Below, one piece after another: positions 22,882-30,698 of a stretch of 33,301 bases of DNA. The stretch's first letter is position 1; every line of letters begins with the position of its first letter. The position numbers and the translations under genes were made by a program. The stretch is from CAMEON01 sp045602325 (GTDB taxonomy: Bacteria > Bacillota > Clostridia > Oscillospirales > CAG-272), in contig JAZSBH010000016.1 of the NCBI GenBank assembly GCA_045602325.1, positions 1 to 33,301 on the forward strand, read 5' to 3'. Under the pieces are notes generated by a model that ran no database searches, was not told where the DNA came from, and worked only from the letters and a program-made list of their open reading frames with translations.

Positions 22882-23892
22882 ATGGCTTGGTATCATATTC
22901 CCGGAAACGAACAGGACGTGGTGGTCAGCACTCGGGTGCGGTTTGCACGCAATCTGGCCGCGTACCCCTTTACCCCCCGTCTGGATGCCCCCCGCGCCAA
23001 GGAGATCGTAAGCCGCGTCGGAGAGGTTCTGGAAAAGAACGGCTTTTCCTGCGTGGATTTCGCGGATATTTCCCGCATCACCGCTCAATCTCTGGTAGAA
23101 AAGCATTACGCCAGTCCCGCCTTCGTGCGGGAAAGTCTCCCCCATGCGCTGTTCCTCAACGAGCCCTGCAATCTGTCGGTGATGGTCTGCGAGGAGGATC
23201 ATCTCCGACTGCAGTGTATTCTGTCGGGGCTTTCCCTGCGGGATGCCTACGCAGGAGCTTGCAAGGTGGAGACCCTGCTGGACGAAGCGTTGGAGCTGGC
23301 CTTTGATCAGAGGCTGGGCTATCTGACCGGGTGTCCTACAAACCTGGGCACCGCCATGCGAGCATCGGTGATGCTCTGTCTCCCCCTGCTGACGGCGGGA
23401 GGGCGTATGGAATCCCTGGCACTGCAGTTGGGACAGATGGGTCTTCTCATGCGGGGACTGTACGGTGAAGGCACAGCGGCATCAGGCGCACTGTATCAGA
23501 TCTCCAACCGCGTGACCCTGGGCCTGACCGAAGAGGACATTCTGGACAGGCTGGAGAACGCCGTAGGTCAGATGGTTGCCACCGAGCGACGGCTTCGCAC
23601 GGCGATCATGGGTGTGGAGCTTGACAAGCTGACCGACCGAGTTCGCCGCGCGGAGGGGATCATGCGGTATGCCCACACGCTGACAGCAGCCGAAATGCTG
23701 GACCGCCTCACCGATCTGCGGTTGGGGGCATCCATGGGGCTGACCGAGATACGGGTGGAGGCGCTGACTTCCCTTTTGGTGGAAGCAATGCCCGCCACCT
23801 TGACCACAGGAGCAGAGACTCCCCCCAAGCATGACCATGATCGGGACGTTTTGCGAGCACGGGTGGTTAAAGAGCGACTATTCGGGGTATGA
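22882..23892 (+). CDS. mcsB: Protein-arginine kinase McsB
   Basis: McsB phosphorylates arginine residues, marking damaged proteins for the ClpC protease. The 336-residue protein has the phosphagen-kinase catalytic fold: VVSTRVRFARNLAAYPF (14-30), the nucleotide-site block EEDHLRLQ, and the loop RLGYLTGCPTNLGTAMRASV. A C-terminal extension (from about 260) carries repeats that in homologues bind phospho-arginine. The ATG at 22882 follows AAAGGAGGG; a longer reading from a TTG at 22864 would begin within that ribosome-binding site and is rejected. It is slightly shorter than the Bacillus enzyme. clpC follows 33 bp on. Confidence 0.96.
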   Translation: MAWYHIPGNEQDVVVSTRVRFARNLAAYPFTPRLDAPRAKEIVSRVGEVLEKNGFSCVDFADISRITAQSLVEKHYASPAFVRESLPHALFLNEPCNLSVMVCEEDHLRLQCILSGLSLRDAYAGACKVETLLDEALELAFDQRLGYLTGCPTNLGTAMRASVMLCLPLLTAGGRMESLALQLGQMGLLMRGLYGEGTAASGALYQISNRVTLGLTEEDILDRLENAVGQMVATERRLRTAIMGVELDKLTDRVRRAEGIMRYAHTLTAAEMLDRLTDLRLGASMGLTEIRVEALTSLLVEAMPATLTTGAETPPKHDHDRDVLRARVVKERLFGV

Positions 23893-23925
23893 TGGGAAAG
23901 AGTACACATCTTACAGGAGGTACAC

Positions 23926-26451
23926 ATGACGAACAGATTTACGGCACGGGCTCAGAATGCCCTAAACAGCGCTCTGCGGGAGGCATCCATGCTGGGACAT
24001 ACCTATATTGGCTCCGAGCATCTTCTCCTGGGACTTTTGGGGGAAGGTGATTGCATCGCATCCAAACTCATGACGGCGCGGGGCGTGGATGGAGATAAGC
24101 TGCGAGGGGTAGTGATAGACCTGTCCGGGGCCGGAGCCGAGAGCCGTGTTTCTCCCGCCGATATGACTCCGCGGGTGCGAAAGATCATACTGGACTCGGC
24201 AACCGAGGCTTCCCGTTGCGGCCAATCCTACGTGGGCACCGAGCATCTGCTCCTGGCACTTCTGGACGAGCCCGATTGTGTGGCTGTACGGCTTCTCGAA
24301 TCCATCGGGATCTCTCCCGACGAACTTCGTCGGGACGTAGTGGGATTTCTGGCATCGGCACCGTCTGGCGGAGGTTTGGTTGACGGATACAGACGGGATA
24401 CCGTCCATGCGAGTGACCGTTCCCGTGAAGAACGGTCGCGGGATGAATTGCGAAACGGACGGCGCGAACGCGCAACGGATGACGACAAGGAGGACGACCG
24501 CATTCCCGGTATGCCCACCCTATCCAAATACGGGCGAGATCTAACAGCCAAGGCACGTAGCGGTAAGCTGGATCCCATCATCGGGCGGGAGGCGGAGACG
24601 GATCGGTTGATCCGCATCCTGTCCCGTCGGCAAAAGAACAATCCCTGTCTCATCGGAGAACCCGGCGTGGGAAAGACCGCTGTGGTGGAGGGACTGGCAC
24701 AGCGTATCGTGGAAGGAAACGTCCCCGAACCCTTGCGGGAGCGCTCCATTGTGACCATCGACCTCCCCGGTATGATCGCAGGGGCAAAATACCGCGGTGA
24801 ATTTGAAGAACGCCTGAAAAGCATCATGAACGAAGTTCGCAAGAACCCCGCCGTGATCCTGTTCATCGACGAGCTCCACACCATCGTGGGCGCGGGTGCC
24901 GCCGAGGGCGCGGTGGATGCGGCCAATATCCTGAAGCCCGCCCTTGCGCGGGGTGAAATACGGGTCATCGGAGCAACCACGGTTGACGAATACCGCCTGC
25001 ACATTGAAAAAGACGCCGCCCTGGAGCGCCGCTTTCAGGCGGTGACCGTGGGAGAGCCCGGAGAGGAAGAAGCGCTAAATATTCTCATGGGATTACGGCC
25101 GAAATATGAGGCTCATCACAAAATGAAGATCACGGACCAAGCCCTCCGCGCGGCGGTAGAGCTGTCGGTACGGTATATTCCCGACCGCTATCTGCCCGAC
25201 AAAGCCATTGATCTCATGGATGAGGCGGCGGCTTCCCAACGGATATCCAGCTTGACTGCTCCTCCCGACCTGAAGCAACTTGAGGCAGAGCTGGCCTCGG
25301 TGGCGCGGGAGAAGGAGGAGGCCATCAAGGCACAGGAGTTTGAACGGGCGGCAGAGCTGCGGGATGAGGAGATCGCCAAGCAATCCGCCTACGACCGAGC
25401 AAAGACCGCCTGGGAGCAGCGTCCCCATGACAAAGACAGTGAAGGCGGGGCGGTAACGGCCGCCGACGTGGCCGACGTAGTGACCGAGTGGACGGGGATC
25501 CCCGTATCCCGCTTGCTGGAGAGTGAGGGCGAACGATTGCTTCATCTGGAAGAGCAGGTAAAGGAGCGTGTGATCGGACAGGACGAGGCGGTTGCGGCGG
25601 TAGCCGGCGCCATACGGAGGGGGCGCTTGGGATTGAAGGATCCCCGCCGCCCCATCGGCTCCTTCATATTTCTGGGGCAAACGGGCGTGGGTAAGACCGA
25701 ACTCACACGCTCCTTGGCGGCGGCCATGTTCGGAAGTGAAAAAGCCTTGATCCGGTTCGATATGTCTGAATATATGGAGAAGCACAGCGTATCCCGCTTG
25801 ATTGGCTCGCCGCCCGGCTACGTGGGGCACGAGGAGGGGGGACAGCTTACCGAGCGGGTGCGACGTCAACCCTATTCGGTGGTGCTCTTTGACGAGCTGG
25901 AGAAAGCCCATCCCGATATATTCAATATCCTGTTGCAGGTACTGGACGACGGATCCCTCACAGACTCCCAAGGACGGCGGGTGGATTTCCGTAATACGGT
26001 CATCATCATGACCTCCAATCTGGGAGCCGGCGGGACGGCGCACAAATCCGTCGGCTTTGCCACGGGATCCGCCAACGACCGCGACAGAGAGCGGATGATG
26101 GGTGCTCTCAAGGATTCCTTCCGCCCTGAATTTCTCAACCGTGTGGACGAGGTCGTGGTATTTCGACGACTGGGAGAGGAGGAGATCCACCGTATTGCTT
26201 CCCTGCTTCTGGACGAGATCCGGGGACGGGTGGCTACTCTGGGCATTCATCTGACCTTCGCCGAGGAAGTCGTGGCACTGGTGGCCAAGGAAGGCTTTGA
26301 TCCCCTCTACGGCGCTCGACCTTTGCGTCGGGCGGCGGTAAGACTCATCGAGGAGCCACTGGCCGAGGATATGCTGACGGGACGTATCCGGGAGGGGGAT
26401 CAGATCGTGGCGCAGGTAACTGAAGGAGCGGTCATTTTCGAAAAAAACTGA
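23926..26451 (+). CDS. clpC: ATP-dependent Clp protease ATP-binding subunit ClpC
   Basis: ClpC is the AAA+ unfoldase that feeds proteins to ClpP, here probably those marked by McsB. The 841-residue protein has two Clp-N repeats (1-145, with YIGSEHLLLGLL and YVGTEHLLLALL), a highly charged linker (about 155-192), the first AAA module with Walker A GEPGVGKT (244-251) and IDELHTIVGAG, a middle domain with a UVR-like motif (AREKEEAIKAQEFERAAELRDEE) where McsA-type adaptors dock, and a second AAA module with GQTGVGKTELTR and LFDELEKAHPDI. The C-terminal D2-small domain has FDPLYGARPLRR. The start follows ACAGGAGGTA. A strong terminator follows the stop codon. Confidence 0.97.
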   Translation: MTNRFTARAQNALNSALREASMLGHTYIGSEHLLLGLLGEGDCIASKLMTARGVDGDKLRGVVIDLSGAGAESRVSPADMTPRVRKIILDSATEASRCGQSYVGTEHLLLALLDEPDCVAVRLLESIGISPDELRRDVVGFLASAPSGGGLVDGYRRDTVHASDRSREERSRDELRNGRRERATDDDKEDDRIPGMPTLSKYGRDLTAKARSGKLDPIIGREAETDRLIRILSRRQKNNPCLIGEPGVGKTAVVEGLAQRIVEGNVPEPLRERSIVTIDLPGMIAGAKYRGEFEERLKSIMNEVRKNPAVILFIDELHTIVGAGAAEGAVDAANILKPALARGEIRVIGATTVDEYRLHIEKDAALERRFQAVTVGEPGEEEALNILMGLRPKYEAHHKMKITDQALRAAVELSVRYIPDRYLPDKAIDLMDEAAASQRISSLTAPPDLKQLEAELASVAREKEEAIKAQEFERAAELRDEEIAKQSAYDRAKTAWEQRPHDKDSEGGAVTAADVADVVTEWTGIPVSRLLESEGERLLHLEEQVKERVIGQDEAVAAVAGAIRRGRLGLKDPRRPIGSFIFLGQTGVGKTELTRSLAAAMFGSEKALIRFDMSEYMEKHSVSRLIGSPPGYVGHEEGGQLTERVRRQPYSVVLFDELEKAHPDIFNILLQVLDDGSLTDSQGRRVDFRNTVIIMTSNLGAGGTAHKSVGFATGSANDRDRERMMGALKDSFRPEFLNRVDEVVVFRRLGEEEIHRIASLLLDEIRGRVATLGIHLTFAEEVVALVAKEGFDPLYGARPLRRAAVRLIEEPLAEDMLTGRIREGDQIVAQVTEGAVIFEKN

Positions 26452-26457
26452 ATTTGA

Positions 26458-26495
26458 AAAAGGAACCCACGGATGCGGGTTCCTTTTCGTTTTTT
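26458..26495 (+). terminator. Bidirectional intrinsic terminator between clpC and the convergent glycan-active gene
   Basis: AAAAGGAACCC (26458-26468) and GGGTTCCTTTT (26477-26487) form a perfect 11-bp stem with an 8-base loop, followed by CG and six Ts on the plus strand. On the minus strand the stem is followed by TCAAATTCAGTTTTTTT with the paired Ts, so it can serve both convergent genes. It begins 7 bp after the clpC stop codon. Confidence 0.92.
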
Positions 26496-26503
26496 GCGGT
26501 TGT

Positions 26504-29500
26504 TCATGATTCTTTGTGCTTGCGGCACAGGACGTATCCTACCGCCGCCATCAGCATGGCAACAGGCGCGATCACCACCGACTTACAGCCCTTTTCCTTA
26601 ACAGGCTCGGTATCAGCCAGCGAACCTGTCGTACCGTCCTCGATGGTACTGCCCGCATCCGAGGTGGCTTCCCCGTCATTGGCAGGAGCCTTGCCCAGAT
26701 TCAGGGTCGTTACCAACCGCTGATCGGGCGTATAATCCACCTCACCGTAGTTTCCGCCCAAGGGGGTCTCCATACGGCTTCCCTCGGCGACCTGGGACTT
26801 GTAGGCGATGTAGAGGTTGGCGAACTCCATGGTCTGGCTACGGGTAGTCAGGGCGATCTGGGAGCCGGCGGAATTCAGACGGGTGTTCTCCACGGTCAGA
26901 ACTTCTTTACCGCTCGCATCGCAAAGGATAGCCTTGCCATAGTATTCCTGCCCCGTGCCGTCGGTCTCGTAGACCACGCCGGGGTTCTCCAGCTTGACCG
27001 AGCACATAAGGACGTCGTTGAAGTAGATGGAAACGTTTTCGCCATCGTCCACCACGCGAAGCTTGAACCATCCGTCGGCATTGGGCTTAAACTGATTCGA
27101 GTACGGGAACGTGTGCGACGCAGAAGCCACGCCCAAGCCGTCAGCAGCGTAGCGCTTGATGCGGATGGTAATGGCGTTGGCATCGGGATAGATACCGATG
27201 CCCGAACCCGCGGTGGAGGAGCCACCGAAGGTGCGCCCTCCGTTCTCGGCGTACCAGTCCCACTCAAAGTAATTGAAAATCTGCTTGACATTGAAATTCA
27301 TGGGATTATCGGGGGCATAAGCACCGGGCATCTCGCCGCGGAGGTAGACAGCGCTGTTCCCGTAGTCCACCATGTGCATATCCGCCGAGAACTCGTAAGA
27401 GCCCTCCACGTCGTTCCAGGTACGAAGATCGGTATAGCCCTTGAGGCGGACGTAGTTACCGTTGTCTCCCTTGATCACCTGACCAATGCAGGAGGAGGTA
27501 CCCGTTGCCAGTTCGAACTGCTCGGCAATGGGGGTATCCTTGATGTAGAGACCCGCCTTGACGTCGGCCAGATCGTATAGGACGTCGACGGTGGTATCCT
27601 TGATGGTGATATCCGGGTTGGCGTCGGGCTTCTGCACGACCGAGCCGTTGACGGAGGTCTTGCCTGCGTCGACGGTCAGGACAGTCTTCGCCACGGGCTT
27701 TGTGGTATAGTCCTCGCAAAGGTAGGTAAAGCCAAAGCGGTTATCGGGGGCGGTATCGCCCAAGTCCATAAAGGCCAGAGGATCGCCGTTATACACCGAA
27801 TTATCCGCCCACTTGAAGATCATCTTGTCCAGCTTGCCGCTGACACCGATCAACTCCTTAGACAGGCGCAGGGTCATATAGGCCCCCTCGACGTAGTAGT
27901 ATGCACCGCCCACTACCTCGGACTCAAAGGTGTTGTCCTTGAATTTCTCCACGGTGACCACAAAGGAGTCGCGATCACGGTTAAGAATATAGTCGTAGCC
28001 CTCCCAGCCCGTGGCGTTATCGCCGTCCACGTTGAGGTAGAGATTCATCCACTCGGTATCGTTGTCGATGACGATATCGTGGGACGTCTTGACCAGGAAG
28101 TAGAGGTTATCCTCGTCCTGGGAGACCTTGGCGTAATCGAAATCGTTACGACCGGTGTTGTTGATGTAGCGGTAACGGGCATCGTAGCTGACGGTGTTGC
28201 GGTGCTCCACGTCGTAGAGGGAGTCCATGTAGGTCATATCGATGCTATCCCAGGAGGAAAGGTCATAAATGTTAACAGAGGTCTGGTCATCGGCCGCGGG
28301 GGTGGCGGCGATACCCTTGTACCGGCGGATATAGTCCACCATCTGGTAGTAGTAGTTATCGCCGATGCCGTAGCCGTCCTGGTTACGCATGGGCTCGCCA
28401 TCGCGGGAGAATTCACAGTTGAACTGGTCAACGTATGCGAATTTGGCTGTAGTGTTGGCCATGTTCTGATCCCCCTCCGAATGGAAGCAACCCGCGATCC
28501 ATTCGTTCCAGCCCGTGATCATCATAACGAAGGGGTCATCGGCAGAAACTTTCTCATTGACCAGATAATTGACCGCACCGAACTGAGACTCAAAGCACAG
28601 TCCCTTCCCTGCTTGTTCCACCGAGGAGAACTCCATGTCTCCCAAGCCGTTGTTGGGCTCGCGGTTGTTGACAAAGCTACGGCCCTTGCTGGTGGTGGGA
28701 TGATGACCCATGGCTACCGACAGAGATTCATAGTTCCCCTCGGCATCCCGTCCCCAGCCGCCGTTGCGGAGCTCGACCTTGCGAACCGAGGATTCGGGCT
28801 TGTAGATGTATTCCTGGAGCCATGACCAATAGTTATCCTCGTCCTTCCAAGCCCAACTTCCGCGAACCGTGAACTTTTCGTCCACCTTCTTCTTGACATC
28901 ACCCGAAAGCCCCGAGTAGTTACCGAACACCAGAGGCTTGCCTTCCCACAGGAAGAACAACTCCTTGTAGGTATCCCAGTTTTCGTCGGAATAAACCGTG
29001 GTGAACAGGGTCTTCATGTTGGACTGGAAGGTGGCGGGGGTGTCGCCGTTGAAGAAGACGATCTGGGGGGTATCGATACCCTGGTTACGCATTTCCAGCC
29101 AGGTATCGAAGAGGGCGGTGTGTCCGGGGACAAAGACCTCGGCGTTAGAGACGTCCAGGAAGATGAAGTCCACGCCCGCCTGCTCCAGCATATAGGCGTG
29201 CTTACGGTAGACCCAGGTGTCGGTGTTGCGATAGTAGCCGAAGTAGGGCTCTGCCCAGTATGCCTCGCCGCCGTGATTCTCAATGTAGTCAATGGCACCT
29301 TCGGCGCCCAGCTCCAGGTAGAGCTTGGTGTTGTCCTGCACCACCTGACCCGCGCCCACCCAGCAGAGGAAATAGAACAGACCCACGTAGCGATTATCCT
29401 TGGGATCGCCTGCCCCCGCGTTATCCGAAACGGTGCGGTCGAGGGAGTCGGTAGCCGTCCACGTGGAGTAGTCAATAACGCGAAGCTGATCGGTCTCGGG

Positions 29501-30277
29501 AATATTGCGAGTCTCCTCCACGTTGGTGAAGACCACGTTGTCGATATACCCGTCAATATCCATCAAGTGGAGGGAGAAATACCCCGAGGGATAGATTTTA
29601 CTCTCACTTGTCTCGGCCTTCACGGCGCCTGCTCCGTCACAGATGGCGAGATAGCCCTTGTCCGTATACTTAACCGAGGCGATGACTGTCTCCCCCGATG
29701 TCAGGGTCAGGGCATCCAGCCCCTCGTGGAGGGTGAAGCTCTTGACCTCGGCCGGGGAGATCGGCATGGGGACGGTGGCCTCCAAGCCACACTCTGGCTC
29801 GTAAATGCGCATAGACTCCGATCCGTCGAAGGTGAACCAGATACCGCGATCATCCTTGCCCGACGCAGTACGGGAGGTACGAACGCCCAGGTAGACCTCA
29901 CCGTCCGTGAGCTGCAGGTCAAAAGAGAGATAGCCCTCCTCCAGGCCGTAGTCGTCACCCAGCCCCACAGCAGAGCCAAAGATACAATCCTTCCCCGCCT
30001 TGGTGGTCAGAGCGCCGTTCACGATCTCTCCCGAGGTACGCCCCAGAGCAATAGCGGGATCGGCAGCGTAATAGTTGATGCGATCCATAGAAAAGTCGTA
30101 TGCGTATGTAACCAGGGTTCTGTCGTAGTAGTCGTAACCACCCTTATGCTCGGTGATAGCGGTACCCGAGTAGATGTCCTCCGTCTCTTCGGCGGAAACC
30201 ACGGGAACGGCAATCACTGTTCCTGTCACGGTCAACGCGGCAAGCACAGCCGCCAAAATTCGTTTCAAATGCTTCAT
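26504..30277 (-). CDS. Secreted, C-terminally anchored glycan-active protein with GH71/GH99-like catalytic region
   Basis: The start at 30277 (AAAGGAGAG upstream) gives 1257 residues with a signal peptide (MKHLKRILAAVLAAL to VVSAEE). Residues 55-255 look like a laminin-G-type beta-sandwich (GYIDNVVFTNVEE). Residues 295-655 resemble GH71/GH99-like TIM-barrel proteins: YVGLFYFLCW, YWAEPYFGYYR (340-350), AGVDFIFLDVSN (367-378), and MMITGWNEWIAG (585-596) with a conserved Glu. A CBM9/DOMON-like domain follows (about 690-850, DEDNLYFLVKT, LYLNVDGD), then a second sandwich (about 960-1190). The C-terminus has a short acidic/Thr linker, EKGCKS, a hydrophobic span and RKHKES, like the GC-type anchors of Clostridia. 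It should be displayed at the cell surface to process a plant or host glycan. The GH family call is inference. Confidence 0.72.
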   Translation of the reverse strand: MKHLKRILAAVLAALTVTGTVIAVPVVSAEETEDIYSGTAITEHKGGYDYYDRTLVTYAYDFSMDRINYYAADPAIALGRTSGEIVNGALTTKAGKDCIFGSAVGLGDDYGLEEGYLSFDLQLTDGEVYLGVRTSRTASGKDDRGIWFTFDGSESMRIYEPECGLEATVPMPISPAEVKSFTLHEGLDALTLTSGETVIASVKYTDKGYLAICDGAGAVKAETSESKIYPSGYFSLHLMDIDGYIDNVVFTNVEETRNIPETDQLRVIDYSTWTATDSLDRTVSDNAGAGDPKDNRYVGLFYFLCWVGAGQVVQDNTKLYLELGAEGAIDYIENHGGEAYWAEPYFGYYRNTDTWVYRKHAYMLEQAGVDFIFLDVSNAEVFVPGHTALFDTWLEMRNQGIDTPQIVFFNGDTPATFQSNMKTLFTTVYSDENWDTYKELFFLWEGKPLVFGNYSGLSGDVKKKVDEKFTVRGSWAWKDEDNYWSWLQEYIYKPESSVRKVELRNGGWGRDAEGNYESLSVAMGHHPTTSKGRSFVNNREPNNGLGDMEFSSVEQAGKGLCFESQFGAVNYLVNEKVSADDPFVMMITGWNEWIAGCFHSEGDQNMANTTAKFAYVDQFNCEFSRDGEPMRNQDGYGIGDNYYYQMVDYIRRYKGIAATPAADDQTSVNIYDLSSWDSIDMTYMDSLYDVEHRNTVSYDARYRYINNTGRNDFDYAKVSQDEDNLYFLVKTSHDIVIDNDTEWMNLYLNVDGDNATGWEGYDYILNRDRDSFVVTVEKFKDNTFESEVVGGAYYYVEGAYMTLRLSKELIGVSGKLDKMIFKWADNSVYNGDPLAFMDLGDTAPDNRFGFTYLCEDYTTKPVAKTVLTVDAGKTSVNGSVVQKPDANPDITIKDTTVDVLYDLADVKAGLYIKDTPIAEQFELATGTSSCIGQVIKGDNGNYVRLKGYTDLRTWNDVEGSYEFSADMHMVDYGNSAVYLRGEMPGAYAPDNPMNFNVKQIFNYFEWDWYAENGGRTFGGSSTAGSGIGIYPDANAITIRIKRYAADGLGVASASHTFPYSNQFKPNADGWFKLRVVDDGENVSIYFNDVLMCSVKLENPGVVYETDGTGQEYYGKAILCDASGKEVLTVENTRLNSAGSQIALTTRSQTMEFANLYIAYKSQVAEGSRMETPLGGNYGEVDYTPDQRLVTTLNLGKAPANDGEATSDAGSTIEDGTTGSLADTEPVKEKGCKSVVIAPVAMLMAAVGYVLCRKHKES

Positions 30278-30308
30278 TCGGATCTCTCCTTTGAAATTAG
30301 TACTTTTA

Positions 30309-30337
30309 ATTATACACAATTCCTCGCCGATTTGCAA
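30309..30337 (-). promoter_or_regulatory. Vegetative promoter of the 1257-residue glycan-active gene
   Basis: On the minus strand TTGCAA (30332-30337) and TATAAT (30309-30314) are exactly 17 bp apart, with the -10 about 31 bases before the start codon. A near-consensus sigma-A promoter. Confidence 0.82.
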
Positions 30338-30429
30338 GAGGGTTCCCTATTTTTTGTGCAATGTGCCATATCTGAAAACGCAAAAAGACTGCCGCATTTT
30401 TTTGTTATGTATTAGTATCCTTTTAACAT

Positions 30430-30474
30430 AAAAAATCCTCCTATGGTAGATGTTTATAGTCTACCATAGGAGGA
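30430..30474 (-). terminator. Perfect 15-bp hairpin with T6 tract: terminator, or leader of a lost insertion sequence
   Basis: TCCTCCTATGGTAGA (30436-30450) and its exact reverse complement (30460-30474) enclose a 9-base loop. Read on the minus strand it is followed by six Ts, as in an intrinsic terminator for the protease gene that ends 225 bp upstream. However the second arm contains AGGAGG seven bases before an ATG (30429), which opens a five-codon frame ending at 30412, so it also resembles an IS leader whose coding part is gone. Confidence 0.6.
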
Positions 30475-30477
30475 AGG

Positions 30478-30698
30478 GGTCAATTGTCCATGTTCAAAGG
30501 ATTAGTGCGGCGGCTTTTGAGCCATGGATCAATTTTTAGGTTAGTCAACGCTTTTGTGAGATCTACCAGCTTACCTTATTTTTCAAGCTGGATATTTCTC
30601 TGAGAAACTCTGCTTTCCATCCAAACGCTAACCACTTTCATTGGTTTCTTTAGGATGTTCGGTTTACCATAAAGAAAACCTGTGACATCGCAAACTGA
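30478..30698. other. Non-coding stretch between the protease gene and the hairpin
   Basis: No credible gene is seen in these 221 bp. A small hairpin (CCAGCTT at 30566-30572 with AAGCTGG at 30585-30591) and an imperfect inverted repeat around CATGGATCAATT/CAATTGTCCATG (30481-30536) are present. On the minus strand there are broken short frames (for example one reading KAEFLREISSLKNK) that could be remnants of a decayed gene, but nothing identifies them. Confidence 0.5.
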
